Assembly (NCBI GenBank): GCA_026708085.1
Contig: JAPOVP010000049.1
Coordinates: forward strand, 124,001 to 188,000
Source of the DNA: Caldilineaceae bacterium
GTDB lineage: Bacteria > Chloroflexota > Anaerolineae > Caldilineales > Caldilineaceae
Length of the DNA: 64,000 nucleotides
Reading direction: 5' to 3'
Shown here one piece after another: positions 54,551-63,468 of this stretch (its first letter is position 1; each line of letters starts with the position of its first letter). The notes under the pieces are model-generated. The model did no database searches, was not told where the DNA came from, and was given only the letters and a program-made list of their open reading frames with translations. The translations under genes and the position numbers were made by a program.

Positions 54551-54579
54551 TTGACACGGCGCACCACACTGTGCTAATC
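54551..54579 (+). promoter_or_regulatory. Promoter of the SAM-riboswitch operon
   Basis: A perfect TTGACA (54551-54556) is followed after 16 bases by GCTAAT (54573-54578). Transcription would start near 54585, just before the riboswitch. The -10 matches at four positions. Confidence 0.6.
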
Positions 54580-54607
54580 TGTCTACCGAGGAACCTTAGA
54601 AATCTGC

Positions 54608-54829
54608 TTCTCTTATCCAGAGTGGGGGGAGGGACCGGCCCGATGATCCCCCGGCAACCTGCCGGAGTCCCGGTTATCGGTTGCTGACCGGTGGATGGCA
54701 CGTTGGACCGCATGGCCCGCGGTACGCATTGCAGGCTCTGCACCCTGGCTGTCATCTCCGCTCAGTTCCGTTGGGTTTGCTCTGAAGGTGCCAATTCCGA
54801 CGAGCCAGGTGAGGCTCGATAGATGAGAA
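54608..54829 (+). ncRNA. SAM-I riboswitch (S-box) with enlarged P3 region
   Basis: The conserved SAM-I core is present in order. TCTTATCCAGAG (P1 5' strand and start of P2), GGAGGGACCGGCCCGATGA (kink-turn region) and CCGGCAACC come first. GGTGCCAATTCC, then a P4 hairpin (CGAGCC...GGCTCG), and GATGAGA (P1 3' strand) follow. Between GCAACC (ending about 54659) and GGTGCC (from about 54787) lie about 125 bases, far more than the usual short P3. It binds SAM and should switch the downstream terminator so that the mtnA-metK genes are expressed when SAM is low. All seven genes downstream fit or follow this signal. Confidence 0.9.
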
Positions 54830-54843
54830 TGCCCTGCGTGCAA

Positions 54844-54879
54844 GAACCCCTCTGGATCGACCCGGAGGGGTTTCATTTT
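54844..54879 (+). terminator. Riboswitch-linked intrinsic terminator
   Basis: A 9-bp stem (GAACCCCTC at 54844-54852; GAGGGGTTT from 54865) with a 12-base loop is followed by TTTCATTTT. It lies 14 bases after the riboswitch P1 and about 20 bases before ATG of mtnA, the standard transcription-off geometry of SAM-I switches. Confidence 0.8.
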
Positions 54880-54898
54880 GGCGAAGGGAGTGCCGAAC

Positions 54899-55990
54899 AT
54901 GCGCACCGTCTACTGGCAGGACGATAAAGTGAAAATGATCGACCAGCGGTTGCTGCCCGGCGAAGAAGTGATTGCCGAGTTTGCTACTGTACCCGAGGTC
55001 GCGCGCAGTATCAGAGAAATGTACGTAAGGGGCGCGCCCGCCATTGGCGCCACAGCCGCTTACGGCATGGCCCTTGCCGCCCACCTTAGCGAGGCTGCCG
55101 ATGCCGGAGACCTGCTCAAGGACCTGCGGCAGGCAAAGGAGACGCTGGACGCAGCCAGGCCTACGGCAGTCAATCTGAGCTGGGCCACTCGCCGGCTCCT
55201 CAATCTGGCCGAGCAGGTCTCCCGGGAAACGCCCTCCGAACGCGGTAGTGCAGGCAACTTGAGGGAGACGCTCCTGGCTGAAGCCGAGGCGCTTGCCGGT
55301 GAGGATGTCAGGATAAATCGCCGCATGGGCTTCAATGGCGCCGCCGTCGTACCCGACGGTGCAAACCTACTCCATCACTGCAACACCGGGTCACTTGCAA
55401 CAGTGGACTTCGGCACCGCTCTGGGCGTTATCTACGCCTGCCAGGAACAGGGCAAAAACATCCATGTCTGGGTGGACGAGACCCGGCCCCGCCTCCAAGG
55501 CGCCCGTCTTACCGCTTGGGAGCTGATGCGAGCCGAAGTACCCATGCATCTCATTGCCGACAACGCCGCCGGCCACCTGATGCGTACCGGCCAGGTCGAT
55601 GTCGTCGTCTTCGGCGCCGACCGCGTCGCTGCCAATGGCGATGTCGCCAACAAAATCGGCACATACAAAATCGCCGTCGTCGCCAGAGAAAACGGCATCC
55701 CTGTTTACTGCGTCGCCCCCACCAGTACCGTCGACCTCGACCTTCCCGACGGTGACCACATCCCGATCGAAGAGCGGGGATCCGAGGAAGTCGTTGAAGT
55801 CGGGGCACGTGCAGTCGCGCCCGCAGACGTACCCGTATACAACCCGGCCTTCGACATTACCCCCCACCGCTACTTGACCGGAATCGTTACCGAGGAAGGC
55901 ATCTGCTATCCCCCGTTCGACCAGAGCTTGAGCAACGCCGTAGAAAAGGGGCGGGCCGCCATCGAGGCGCAGAGGTCTGAAAGAAGATAA
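54899..55990 (+). CDS. mtnA: S-methyl-5-thioribose-1-phosphate isomerase
   Basis: The 363-residue enzyme turns methylthioribose-1-phosphate into methylthioribulose-1-phosphate in the methionine salvage pathway. It has the family hallmarks [46 protein letters not shown] with catalytic C161, and [18 protein letters not shown] with catalytic D241. ATG 54899 has AAGGGAG at good spacing; the open frame begins seven codons earlier without similarity. It is the first gene after the SAM-I riboswitch. MTA phosphorylase and later salvage enzymes are not in the window, so the rest of the pathway is elsewhere or different. Confidence 0.95.
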   Translation: MRTVYWQDDKVKMIDQRLLPGEEVIAEFATVPEVARSIREMYVRGAPAIGATAAYGMALAAHLSEAADAGDLLKDLRQAKETLDAARPTAVNLSWATRRLLNLAEQVSRETPSERGSAGNLRETLLAEAEALAGEDVRINRRMGFNGAAVVPDGANLLHHCNTGSLATVDFGTALGVIYACQEQGKNIHVWVDETRPRLQGARLTAWELMRAEVPMHLIADNAAGHLMRTGQVDVVVFGADRVAANGDVANKIGTYKIAVVARENGIPVYCVAPTSTVDLDLPDGDHIPIEERGSEEVVEVGARAVAPADVPVYNPAFDITPHRYLTGIVTEEGICYPPFDQSLSNAVEKGRAAIEAQRSERR

Positions 55991-55992
55991 CC

Positions 55993-56595
55993 ATGAACGA
56001 ACAGCGCCGCTTTGAACGCATCTGCGTCTTTTGCGGCTCCAGCTCCGGGGTCGACGGCGAATACACGCTTCAGGCAGCAAAAATGGGAGAGGAGATCGCC
56101 AGGAGGGGCTATGGTCTTGTCTATGGTGGCGGCAATCTGGGACTCATGGGAGCCGTCAGCAGGGCCGCCCACGCTGGCGGCGCAACCGTCTACGGTATTA
56201 TCCCTGGACCCCTCGCCGCAAAGGAGATAGCGGGTGAAACCATCGGGCATCTTGAGGTCGTAGAGACCATGCACCAGCGCAAAGCCCGCATGGCTGAGCT
56301 GGCCGACGCGTTTGTCACTTTGCCAGGGGGCATCGGCACACTGGAAGAGCTGTTCGAGACGATGTCCTGGATCCAGCTTGGCATCCACAACAAACCGATG
56401 GGCCTGCTTAACGTGAATGGCTTCTTCGATCCGCTGCGCCAGATGCTTGCCCACCAGATAGAGCAGGGGTTCATCGCCGATAGGTACAGACGACTGCTCG
56501 TCGTCGAAGAGGAGCCTTCCGCGCTCATTGATGACCTGCTCTGTCACGAAACGCCCGAAAGTTCCGTCCAGTGGATCACCTCCGCACAGGCCTAG
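55993..56595 (+). CDS. LOG/TIGR00730 family Rossmann protein (nucleoside monophosphate phosphoribohydrolase-like)
   Basis: The 200-residue protein has the LOG signatures GLVYGGGNLGLMGAVS (41-56) and LPGGIGTLEELFE (110-122), with the conserved Arg-Lys-Ala-Arg-Met before the second. LOG enzymes cleave cytokinin ribotides or AMP-type nucleotides to base and ribose-5-phosphate. It begins two bases after the mtnA stop, so it is clearly part of the riboswitch transcript. In that setting it could free adenine from AMP. This is inference, not shown by the family alone. Confidence 0.9.
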   Translation: MNEQRRFERICVFCGSSSGVDGEYTLQAAKMGEEIARRGYGLVYGGGNLGLMGAVSRAAHAGGATVYGIIPGPLAAKEIAGETIGHLEVVETMHQRKARMAELADAFVTLPGGIGTLEELFETMSWIQLGIHNKPMGLLNVNGFFDPLRQMLAHQIEQGFIADRYRRLLVVEEEPSALIDDLLCHETPESSVQWITSAQA

Positions 56596-56679
56596 TCGCC
56601 CTCCCATTTGCCGCCGACCGACCATACAATCTCTGATCCGATGCCCTTCTACTTACATTCCCGCAAGACCCTATAGCGC

Positions 56680-57456
56680 ATGACCGCCGATCGTAGAGCC
56701 CTGCCCCAGATCATCGCTTTCGGGGGCCACAGCATCACAAGCAATGAAGAAGACGTGGCCTTGAGCCGGTACATTCTGGACCAGGTTCCCGCCGCACGGC
56801 CTCGAATCTGCTTTTTGCACCAGGGAAGCGGAGAGGATGCTTTTTATATTGCCAACTTCTACCGCCACTTTCTGGAGCTCGACGCTCTGCCGTCTGACCT
56901 TTCCCTCTTCAGGCCCCACACAGCCGGCATCTCCCCGTTTCTCCTGGAACAGGACATTGTCTACGTCGGCGGAGGCAACACGAAGTCGATGCTCGCACTC
57001 TGGCGGGAGTGGGGAGTAGACCGCATTCTGCGCCAAGCTTGGCAACAAGGAACTGTTCTCTCCGGAGTCAGTGCAGGCGCGATCTGCTGGTTCGAGCAGG
57101 GCCTCACCGATTCGATTCCGGGAAAACTCACTGCGCTTGACTGCCTTGGCTTTCTGACCGGCAGCAGCTCCCCTCATTTCGACGGTGAACCCGAACGCCG
57201 ACCCAGTTACCATCGACTCATCGCTTCCGGCGAAATGAAGGACGGCTACGGAATCGACAACAGTGTTGGCCTCCACTTCGTTGGCGCCGAACTCTCGCGA
57301 GTCGTATCATCTTGCGCCGGCGCTCAAGCATGGCGAGTCGAGCGTACTACCGAAGGTTTCACCGAATCAGACCTGAAGGCCTCCGTCATGCTAAAGCTGG
57401 AAGACGGCGACGGCCAGTTGTCAGCGCAGACAAATCCACTGACGAGTGCACTATGA
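56680..57456 (+). CDS. Peptidase E (S51) family protein
   Basis: The 258-residue protein has the S51 nucleophile elbow VLSGVSAGAICWFEQGL with S131, and VYVGGGNTKSMLALWREWG before it, matching dipeptidase E and cyanophycinase-like proteins. The family cleaves Asp-X dipeptides or acts on cyanophycin. Its stop codon overlaps the start of the PfkB gene (ATGA). Why a peptidase sits in a SAM operon is unclear. It starts 84 bp after the LOG gene. Confidence 0.88.
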   Translation: MTADRRALPQIIAFGGHSITSNEEDVALSRYILDQVPAARPRICFLHQGSGEDAFYIANFYRHFLELDALPSDLSLFRPHTAGISPFLLEQDIVYVGGGNTKSMLALWREWGVDRILRQAWQQGTVLSGVSAGAICWFEQGLTDSIPGKLTALDCLGFLTGSSSPHFDGEPERRPSYHRLIASGEMKDGYGIDNSVGLHFVGAELSRVVSSCAGAQAWRVERTTEGFTESDLKASVMLKLEDGDGQLSAQTNPLTSAL

Positions 57457-58409
57457 GAATCGTAGTTTCCGGCTCCATCGCCTATGACTACCTTATGTCA
57501 TTCCCTGGCCGGTTTACCGACCAGATCATTTCCGAAAAACTGACTCGCCTGAGCGTAAGTTTCTTGGTGGAGGACATGGTTCGCCAGCGCGGAGGGACCG
57601 CCGCCAATATTGCCTACTCTCTCAAACTCCTCGGCGGCGACCCCATCCTCTTCGGAACAGTAGGTCAGGACTTCGGCGACTATAAGGCATGGCTGGACCA
57701 GCACGGAATCAACACCGACCATGTCGTCGAAATCCCCAGCAAATTCACCGCCAGTTTCTTCGTCAGCACCGACGAGGAGCAGAACCAAATCGCCAACTTT
57801 TACGCCGGCGCCATGAGCGACTCCCGCGATCTCTCCCTCGCCGACCAGGGCCTGACCGATGCCGATGTCGTCATCATCAGCCCCAATGATCCACAGGCTA
57901 TGCTTAACCTCACGGCTGAGTGCCGGGACCTGGGCATTCCTTTTGCCTACGACCCCAGCCAGCAGACCGCCCGGCTCAGCGGAGAAGACCTGCGCAGCAG
58001 TATTCCCGGCGCCGCTTGGCTGATGGTAAACGACTATGAAATGGCTGTAATCGAAGACAAGACCGGCTGGTCGAGACCGACGATTCTCCAGGAAGTCGGT
58101 ACGCTCATCGTAACCGAAGGCCGTGCCGGTAGCCTCATCTATCACCAGGGCCAGGAGGTCCACATTCCGATAGCGCCGCCGCAAAAGGTTGCCGAGCCCA
58201 CCGGCGCTGGTGACGCCTATCGCGGCGCCTATTTTGCCGCTCACAGCGCCGGCCTGCCCATTGACGTGTGCGGCCGTGTCGGTTCACTGTGCGCTACTTA
58301 CGTACTGGAGCAGTTTGGAACGACAAATCACAACTTCACAAAACAGGACTTTGCGCACCGCTACAAGGAAACATTTGGTGAAAAGCTGCTCTGGGGAGAA
58401 CCGGCCTGA
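57453..58409 (+). CDS. PfkB family sugar/nucleoside kinase (adenosine kinase-like)
   Basis: The 318-residue protein has the PfkB layout. It opens VVSGSIAYDYLMSFPGRF, carries RQRGGTAANIAYSLKLLGG (substrate glycine pair), and ends with PTGAGDAYRGAYFA, where G251-A-G-D254 is the anion hole and D254 the base. The segment YDPSQQ and the N-terminal SGSIAYD are like bacterial adenosine kinases. Phosphorylating adenosine would remove the product of AhcY, encoded two genes downstream; that fit supports the call but does not prove it. ATG 57453 overlaps the peptidase stop; the longer frame to 57312 is not used. Confidence 0.85.
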   Translation: MRIVVSGSIAYDYLMSFPGRFTDQIISEKLTRLSVSFLVEDMVRQRGGTAANIAYSLKLLGGDPILFGTVGQDFGDYKAWLDQHGINTDHVVEIPSKFTASFFVSTDEEQNQIANFYAGAMSDSRDLSLADQGLTDADVVIISPNDPQAMLNLTAECRDLGIPFAYDPSQQTARLSGEDLRSSIPGAAWLMVNDYEMAVIEDKTGWSRPTILQEVGTLIVTEGRAGSLIYHQGQEVHIPIAPPQKVAEPTGAGDAYRGAYFAAHSAGLPIDVCGRVGSLCATYVLEQFGTTNHNFTKQDFAHRYKETFGEKLLWGEPA

Positions 58410-58410
58410 A

Positions 58411-59256
58411 ATGCGCTGCTCGCACACTGTAGAAGGGCCCGTTCTTGACATACTGTCCCAGGATCCCGTCTGGAACGCCTACGCCATCGCCGACCTCCGC
58501 CCGGACCTGGCCCGCCATTGCCGCTGGCTCGTCGCGCCGGACGCCAGTGGACTCGCACTCCTGTATTTCGGTCTCGTTCCGCCAGTCCTGTTGACCACCG
58601 GATCGATCGAAGGCGTCGCCGCCGCCCTGACAGGCGCCGACCTTCCCGACGAACTGTTCTTGAGCATCCTCCCATCGCACCTGCCGGCAGTTGAGCAGCA
58701 TTATCACCAGGTTGTGCCCCGAGAAATGGTACGCATGGCCCTCCCTCCTGGCAGACCCGTACCGTCTGCCGCCCCACCGGCGCGCCGCCTCGACCGGGCA
58801 GACGCCGGCCGTCTGATCGACCTGTATCGACTGGGCGGTGACTACGCTCCCGACGCCTTTGATCCCGGCCAGCTCAATGACGGATACTACTTCGGCATCG
58901 ACGACGAAGACGGTACTCTCGCTGCTGCCGGCGGAACCCATGTCTCCCTACGTACTGAATCACAGAAGCTGACCAACGGAAACGCAGTTTCTCTGGATCA
59001 GGTTATCTCCAGAGGGGTAGCGGCAATCGGCAACATTTACACAAGGCCCGAACGCCGCGGCCGGGGCTACGGTAAAGCGGTCATTTCCAGCATTACGCGC
59101 GCCCTGCAAGATGACGGGTTCAGTCTAATTGTGCTGAATGTAGACAAACAGAATTTGGTAGCCAAATCCATCTATGAGAAGCTAGGATTTGATGTGCATT
59201 GCCATTTCATCGAAGGTTTGGCCAGAAAGGTCCAACAGTCGTCCTTGGCGAATTGA
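58411..59256 (+). CDS. GNAT family N-acetyltransferase
   Basis: The 281-residue protein has a C-terminal GNAT domain: AIGNIYTRPERRGRGYGKAVISSITRAL (the acetyl-CoA-binding motif A with R-G-x-G-Y-G) and LIVLNVDKQNLVAKSIYEKLGFDV (motif B). The first 150 residues are a second GNAT-like domain without the full motif. It starts at ATG 58411, one base after the PfkB stop. The substrate is unknown. Being in the riboswitch transcript suggests a link to methionine-cycle metabolites, but nothing in the sequence names it. Confidence 0.88.
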   Translation: MRCSHTVEGPVLDILSQDPVWNAYAIADLRPDLARHCRWLVAPDASGLALLYFGLVPPVLLTTGSIEGVAAALTGADLPDELFLSILPSHLPAVEQHYHQVVPREMVRMALPPGRPVPSAAPPARRLDRADAGRLIDLYRLGGDYAPDAFDPGQLNDGYYFGIDDEDGTLAAAGGTHVSLRTESQKLTNGNAVSLDQVISRGVAAIGNIYTRPERRGRGYGKAVISSITRALQDDGFSLIVLNVDKQNLVAKSIYEKLGFDVHCHFIEGLARKVQQSSLAN

Positions 59257-59332
59257 GGCAGAATGGCTTCAATTTCAGAGTCAGTTTCTGTGTTCAAAAT
59301 GAATTTCACTTTCTATAGGAGTTTGCCCGCAG

Positions 59333-60616
59333 ATGTCAACCGCAGTTCAACAGCAAAACTACGATATAGCCGACATCGATCTCGCCGAGCGCGGCCGCTT
59401 TCGCATGCAGTGGGCAGCCAAAGAGATGCCAGTGCTGGACCTGTTAGAAGAACGATATCGCCGCGAACGCCCCTTTGAAGGCGTGCGCATGGCCGCCGCC
59501 ATGCACGTCACCAGCGAAACTGCCAATCTGATGCGCATCCTCATAGCCGGCGGCGCCGAGATCGCACTCTGCGCCAGCAATCCCCTCAGCACCCAGGATG
59601 ACATCGCCGCCGCCCTCGTCTCCTACTACGAAATGCCCGTCTTCGCCATCAAAGGTGAATCCACTGCACAGTACAACGCCCACCTCAACGCCGCCCTTGA
59701 CACAGAACCCCACCTGACCATGGACGACGGCATGGACCTCGTCGCCATGCTCCACACCCAGCGCAGCAACCTGCTCGACGGCGTCGTGGGGGGAACCGAG
59801 GAGACCACAACCGGCGTTATCCGCCTCAGGGCGATGGCCGCCCAGGGCAAACTGGCCTTTCCCGTAATCGCCGTCAACGACGCCATGACCAAGCACTTCT
59901 TTGATAACCGCTACGGCACCGGCCAGAGCACTTTGGACGGGATCATCCGCGCCACCAACGTTCTCATGGCCGGCAAAACCTTTGTCGTCGGCGGCTACGG
60001 CTGGTGCAGCAAAGGCATTGCCATGCGCGCCAAGGGCATGGGGGCTAACGTCATCGTCACCGAGGTCGATCCCTTACGCGCCCTCGAAGCAGTAATGGAC
60101 GGTTTCCAGGTCGCTCCGATGTCCCAGGCAGCCACCGCCGGCCACATATTCTGTTCCGCCACCGGCGACATCAACGTGATCGACCGCCATCACATGGAGC
60201 TGATGCGGGATGGGGCCATTCTCGCCAATAGCGGCCACTTCGACGTCGAGATCAACATGAAGGCGCTAGAACTGATGTCCACCAAAATTACTCGCGTGCG
60301 CGATTTTCTCGACGAGTACACGTTGGAGGACGGCCGCCGCATCTACGTCGCCGGCGAAGGCCGCCTCGTAAACCTGGCTGCCGCCGAAGGACACCCCAGC
60401 GCAGTTATGGACATGAGCTTCGCCAACCAGGCCCTTGCCGCCGAGTACCTTCTAAATCACAGCGGCGAAATGAGCGGCAACGTCTACGATATGCCTGAAG
60501 AGCTCGACCGGGAAATCGCTGCCCTCAAACTCACGGCCATGGGCGTTGAAATCGACACACTTACAGCCGAACAAGAGGCCTACCTGAACGAGTGGACTCT
60601 AGGCACAGCCGAATGA
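59333..60616 (+). CDS. ahcY: Adenosylhomocysteinase
   Basis: The 427-residue enzyme cleaves S-adenosylhomocysteine to adenosine and homocysteine with bound NAD. It shows [35 protein letters not shown] (the canonical EETTTG site), [33 protein letters not shown] (Rossmann NAD site), and [33 protein letters not shown]. The C-terminal tail ends [14 protein letters not shown] and lacks the classical KPDHYRY end, as in archaeal and some bacterial forms. It removes SAH, the product inhibitor of methyltransferases. Confidence 0.96.
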   Translation: MSTAVQQQNYDIADIDLAERGRFRMQWAAKEMPVLDLLEERYRRERPFEGVRMAAAMHVTSETANLMRILIAGGAEIALCASNPLSTQDDIAAALVSYYEMPVFAIKGESTAQYNAHLNAALDTEPHLTMDDGMDLVAMLHTQRSNLLDGVVGGTEETTTGVIRLRAMAAQGKLAFPVIAVNDAMTKHFFDNRYGTGQSTLDGIIRATNVLMAGKTFVVGGYGWCSKGIAMRAKGMGANVIVTEVDPLRALEAVMDGFQVAPMSQAATAGHIFCSATGDINVIDRHHMELMRDGAILANSGHFDVEINMKALELMSTKITRVRDFLDEYTLEDGRRIYVAGEGRLVNLAAAEGHPSAVMDMSFANQALAAEYLLNHSGEMSGNVYDMPEELDREIAALKLTAMGVEIDTLTAEQEAYLNEWTLGTAE

Positions 60617-60661
60617 GACTTACGCCCCCAGGCAGGCGGGCGGCAGTCAGGAGAATAACAA

Positions 60662-61876
60662 ATGAGCAGTACCTTCATGACCGCTCCCTCCCTTCTCTTT
60701 ACCAGCGAATCGGTGACGGAGGGGCACCCCGACAAGATGTGCGATCAGATCAGCGACGCCGTCGTCGACGCCATCATGTGCCAGGACCCGGATGCGCGCA
60801 TCGCTTGTGAGGCGGCTGTGAAGACGGGCTTTGTCATCCTTCTCGGTGAAATCACGACCAAAGCCTCCGTGAACTATGATGAACTCGTAAGGAAAGTGGT
60901 CAAGGATATCGGATTTGACAACAGCGCCAAAGGATTCGATGCCGACACGTGCGGCGTGCAAGTCGCCATTGCATCGCAGTCGTCGGACATTGCGCAGGGC
61001 GTGGACAAGGCCCAGGAATTCAAGAATGAAACAATGGACAGCGAGGAGGATGAGATTGAGTCGGTCGGCGCAGGCGACCAGGGCATGATGTTCGGCTTCG
61101 CCTGCAATGAGACCGACTCGTTGATGCCCTTGCCAATTTATCTGGCCCATAAACTCAGTCGCCGCCTCGCCACCCTGCGTAAGAGGGGCGATCTTCCCTG
61201 GCTGTGCCCGGACGGCAAGTCACAGGTAACAGTGGAATACAGTTTCGGGAAGCCCAAACGCATCCACACTGTCCTGATAAGCACGCAGCACCTTCCAGAC
61301 GTTTCCCAGATGGAAATCCGGCGCAAGGTCATAGAACATTGCATCACACCTGTCCTGCCCGAGGATTTGGTCGATGATGACATGCTCATCTTTGTAAACC
61401 CGACAGGTCGCTTTGTCGTCGGCGGCCCGATGGGCGACGCCGGCCTGACCGGTCGCAAAATTATCGTCGACACCTACGGCGGCATGGGCCGGCACGGTGG
61501 CGGCGCCTTCAGCGGCAAAGACTGCACCAAAGTCGACCGCAGCGGTGCCTACGCAGCCCGATGGGTTGCCAAAAACATCGTCGCCGCCGGCCTCGCCGAC
61601 CGCTGCGAAATCCAGCTCGCCTACGCCATCGGCGTGGCCCAGCCACTGAGTGTCAACGTCGAGACCTTCGGCACGGGCAAGGTCAGCGATGAACAGATCG
61701 AAAAACTGATCGACGAATACTTCGATTTGCGGCCAGGTGCGATCATCCGCGACCTCAAGCTTCGCCGCCCGATCTACAGGCAGACGGCGGCCTATGGACA
61801 CTTCGGACGCGACGACATTTCATTGCCTTGGGAAGTCACTAACAAGGCACATCTTCTGAAACGGGCTGTCACCTGA
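60662..61876 (+). CDS. metK: S-adenosylmethionine synthetase
   Basis: The 404-residue enzyme makes SAM from methionine and ATP. The family motifs are all present: [62 protein letters not shown], and [24 protein letters not shown]. Residue identity at the catalytic His, Asp and Lys positions appears complete. It is the last gene of the riboswitch run. GGAGAATAACA precedes the ATG. Placing metK after ahcY under one SAM-I switch gives direct feedback control of the methyl cycle. Confidence 0.97.
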   Translation: MSSTFMTAPSLLFTSESVTEGHPDKMCDQISDAVVDAIMCQDPDARIACEAAVKTGFVILLGEITTKASVNYDELVRKVVKDIGFDNSAKGFDADTCGVQVAIASQSSDIAQGVDKAQEFKNETMDSEEDEIESVGAGDQGMMFGFACNETDSLMPLPIYLAHKLSRRLATLRKRGDLPWLCPDGKSQVTVEYSFGKPKRIHTVLISTQHLPDVSQMEIRRKVIEHCITPVLPEDLVDDDMLIFVNPTGRFVVGGPMGDAGLTGRKIIVDTYGGMGRHGGGAFSGKDCTKVDRSGAYAARWVAKNIVAAGLADRCEIQLAYAIGVAQPLSVNVETFGTGKVSDEQIEKLIDEYFDLRPGAIIRDLKLRRPIYRQTAAYGHFGRDDISLPWEVTNKAHLLKRAVT

Positions 61877-61890
61877 AACAGTCGTCACCT

Positions 61891-62787
61891 ATGGAAACCC
61901 AGCACCAAACCGGCGGCACGCCGATATCCCTTCAAGCATTGCCGGCATCATTCTGGTATGTCGTTACGGTCTCTACAGGGCTGGCAATTGCTGGCATTCT
62001 CGTCATGGTCGTCTTGGGCTATCGCGACGGCCTCCGGCGCGGAGAGGCGCAGACGCGGCAACAGGTCGCCATTCTCTTGCAACGCGCATCCGACATGTTG
62101 GACGCCGGCATGAACGAACAAGCCCGCATAGTTTACGAAAGAATCTTGGAGTTCGACCCCGGTAACGAGGCCGCCCGCGGCGCCCTTTTGGCTGTAGAGC
62201 AGGTCGATACAACCGAAGTCGTCCCGGACGAGCAGGCCGAACCCAGCCCGGTTGACATTGAGTGGGCCAGGGCGGTGGCCCTGTTTGACGAGAGCCGCTG
62301 GCAGGAGGCGATTCAGCGTCTCACTCTTGTGCAGGCTACCCAGCCCGATTACAGGAGAGAGGAGCTGGAACAGAGACTCTTTGTCTCCTACATTGAATTG
62401 GCGAGAACCGTTATTGCCGAAGGGAACCTCGAGGAGGCCGTGCAACTCTTCGACAAGGCCCTGGAACTGCAACCGAATGATACGCTTGTCAGGGAAGAAC
62501 GTTTCATGACCGCCCACTACGTCGACGTCAAGACCTACTGGGGCGCCGACTGGTCCCGTGTCATCGGTCTCCTCGTAGATCTCTATCTGGTCGATCCCGA
62601 CTATCGGGACGTCCGCTTCCTTCTGCAGAGAGCGCACGTCGAGCAGGGCGAAGTATTCGCTCACGGCGAAGAGTGGTGTGCCGCCGCCGCCTCATATACG
62701 AGCGCCATCGCCGTGCTTGACTGGTTGGACCTGCGTGGCAGACGTGACGAGTTGACCGCGCTATGTAGTAGCACAGGTGCCGGATAG
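61891..62787 (+). CDS. Membrane-anchored TPR protein
   Basis: The 298-residue protein has one N-terminal membrane helix (about 22-43, FWYVVTVSTGLAIAGILVMVVLGY). Tetratricopeptide-like helices follow (DMLDAGMNEQARIVYERILEFDPGNEAARG; EGNLEEAVQLFDKALELQPND). It starts 14 bp after metK and may share its transcript. The role is unknown; TPR proteins usually mediate complex assembly. Confidence 0.85.
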   Translation: METQHQTGGTPISLQALPASFWYVVTVSTGLAIAGILVMVVLGYRDGLRRGEAQTRQQVAILLQRASDMLDAGMNEQARIVYERILEFDPGNEAARGALLAVEQVDTTEVVPDEQAEPSPVDIEWARAVALFDESRWQEAIQRLTLVQATQPDYRREELEQRLFVSYIELARTVIAEGNLEEAVQLFDKALELQPNDTLVREERFMTAHYVDVKTYWGADWSRVIGLLVDLYLVDPDYRDVRFLLQRAHVEQGEVFAHGEEWCAAAASYTSAIAVLDWLDLRGRRDELTALCSSTGAG

Positions 62788-62934
62788 GTCTTAGCCGGCC
62801 AGCCAGAATGCTCTCCTCCGCGTCTTCGAAGAACTGCCCCCTGACCTTCCGAACTGATCTCAAATACAGGCGGGCTTCGAGTGGGCGCTCAACTTTCGGC
62901 CCGGGATCTTCTTGCCAACGCTCCTAGGCAATTA

Positions 62935-62963
62935 TTGATTTCTAAGCTGTGCTGGTCTATAAT
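62935..62963 (+). promoter_or_regulatory. Promoter of the tRNA cluster
   Basis: TTGATT (62935-62940) and a perfect TATAAT (62958-62963) are spaced exactly 17 bases apart. The expected start lies about 9 bases before the first tRNA. Confidence 0.75.
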
Positions 62964-62978
62964 CGTATCCTGCAGAAC

Positions 62979-63052
62979 CGGGGAGTAGCGCAGTCTGGCA
63001 GCGCACAGCGTTTGGGACGCTGGGGTCGGAGGTTCAAATCCTCTCTCCCCGA
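62979..63052 (+). tRNA. tRNA-Pro (anticodon TGG)
   Basis: The 74-base gene folds with a 7-bp acceptor (CGGGGAG/CTCCCCG), a D-arm GCGC...GCGC, the anticodon loop TTTGGGA within CAGCG...CGCTG, and a GGTTCAAATC T-loop. CCA is not encoded. It is the first of three tRNAs on one strand. Confidence 0.95.
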
Positions 63053-63055
63053 CTT

Positions 63056-63126
63056 GCGGGTATAGCTCAATGGTAGAGCGCCGGCCTTCCAAGCCGACGA
63101 TGCGGGTTCGATCCCCGCTACCCGCT
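63056..63126 (+). tRNA. tRNA-Gly (anticodon TCC)
   Basis: The 71-base gene has acceptor GCGGGTA/TACCCGC, D-arm GCTC...GAGC, anticodon loop CTTCCAA and T-arm GCGGG-TTCGATC-CCCGC. One C-A mismatch is seen at the end of the anticodon stem. It begins three bases after tRNA-Pro. Confidence 0.95.
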
Positions 63127-63148
63127 CTCAACCCTTCGTCTCAAAGTT

Positions 63149-63220
63149 GGATCGGTAGCTCAATGGCAGAGCAAGGAGCTCATAACTCCTGGGTTACAGG
63201 TTCGAGTCCTGTCCGATCCA
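63149..63220 (+). tRNA. tRNA-Met (anticodon CAT), elongator type
   Basis: The 72-base gene has acceptor GGATCGG/CCGATCC, anticodon loop CTCATAA and T-loop TTCGAGT. The first acceptor pair is G-C and not the C-A mismatch of initiator tRNA, so it is elongator Met; an Ile tRNA with lysidine-modified CAT is the alternative. Confidence 0.92.
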
Positions 63221-63399
63221 CTCTCCTCCCTTCTCTTTTGCCCGCGAATAGCCTGAATTACCTTCTGCAGGAGGTCTGCAAATTCTGGCCCGCCTGAAGA
63301 AAGCGTACTGCGCTGCGCGTCAGGAAACTGACCTCGGCAATTGCTCTTATCCCCATGGAAACTCTTGTTGGAACCAGATTGGGATTTTGTCGTTTATGC

Positions 63400-63405
63400 T
63401 ATAAT
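63400..63405 (+). promoter_or_regulatory. -10 element of era
   Basis: A perfect TATAAT is followed about 60 bases later by the era start. The -35 is weak (TTGGGA at 63379-63384 with a 15-base spacer), so only the -10 is called. Confidence 0.45.
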
Positions 63406-63468
63406 GCGCCGCGTCAGAATTGAACGTTTTCCCAAGGCCAGCTGGGGATCGCATCTGCGAGATAATAC

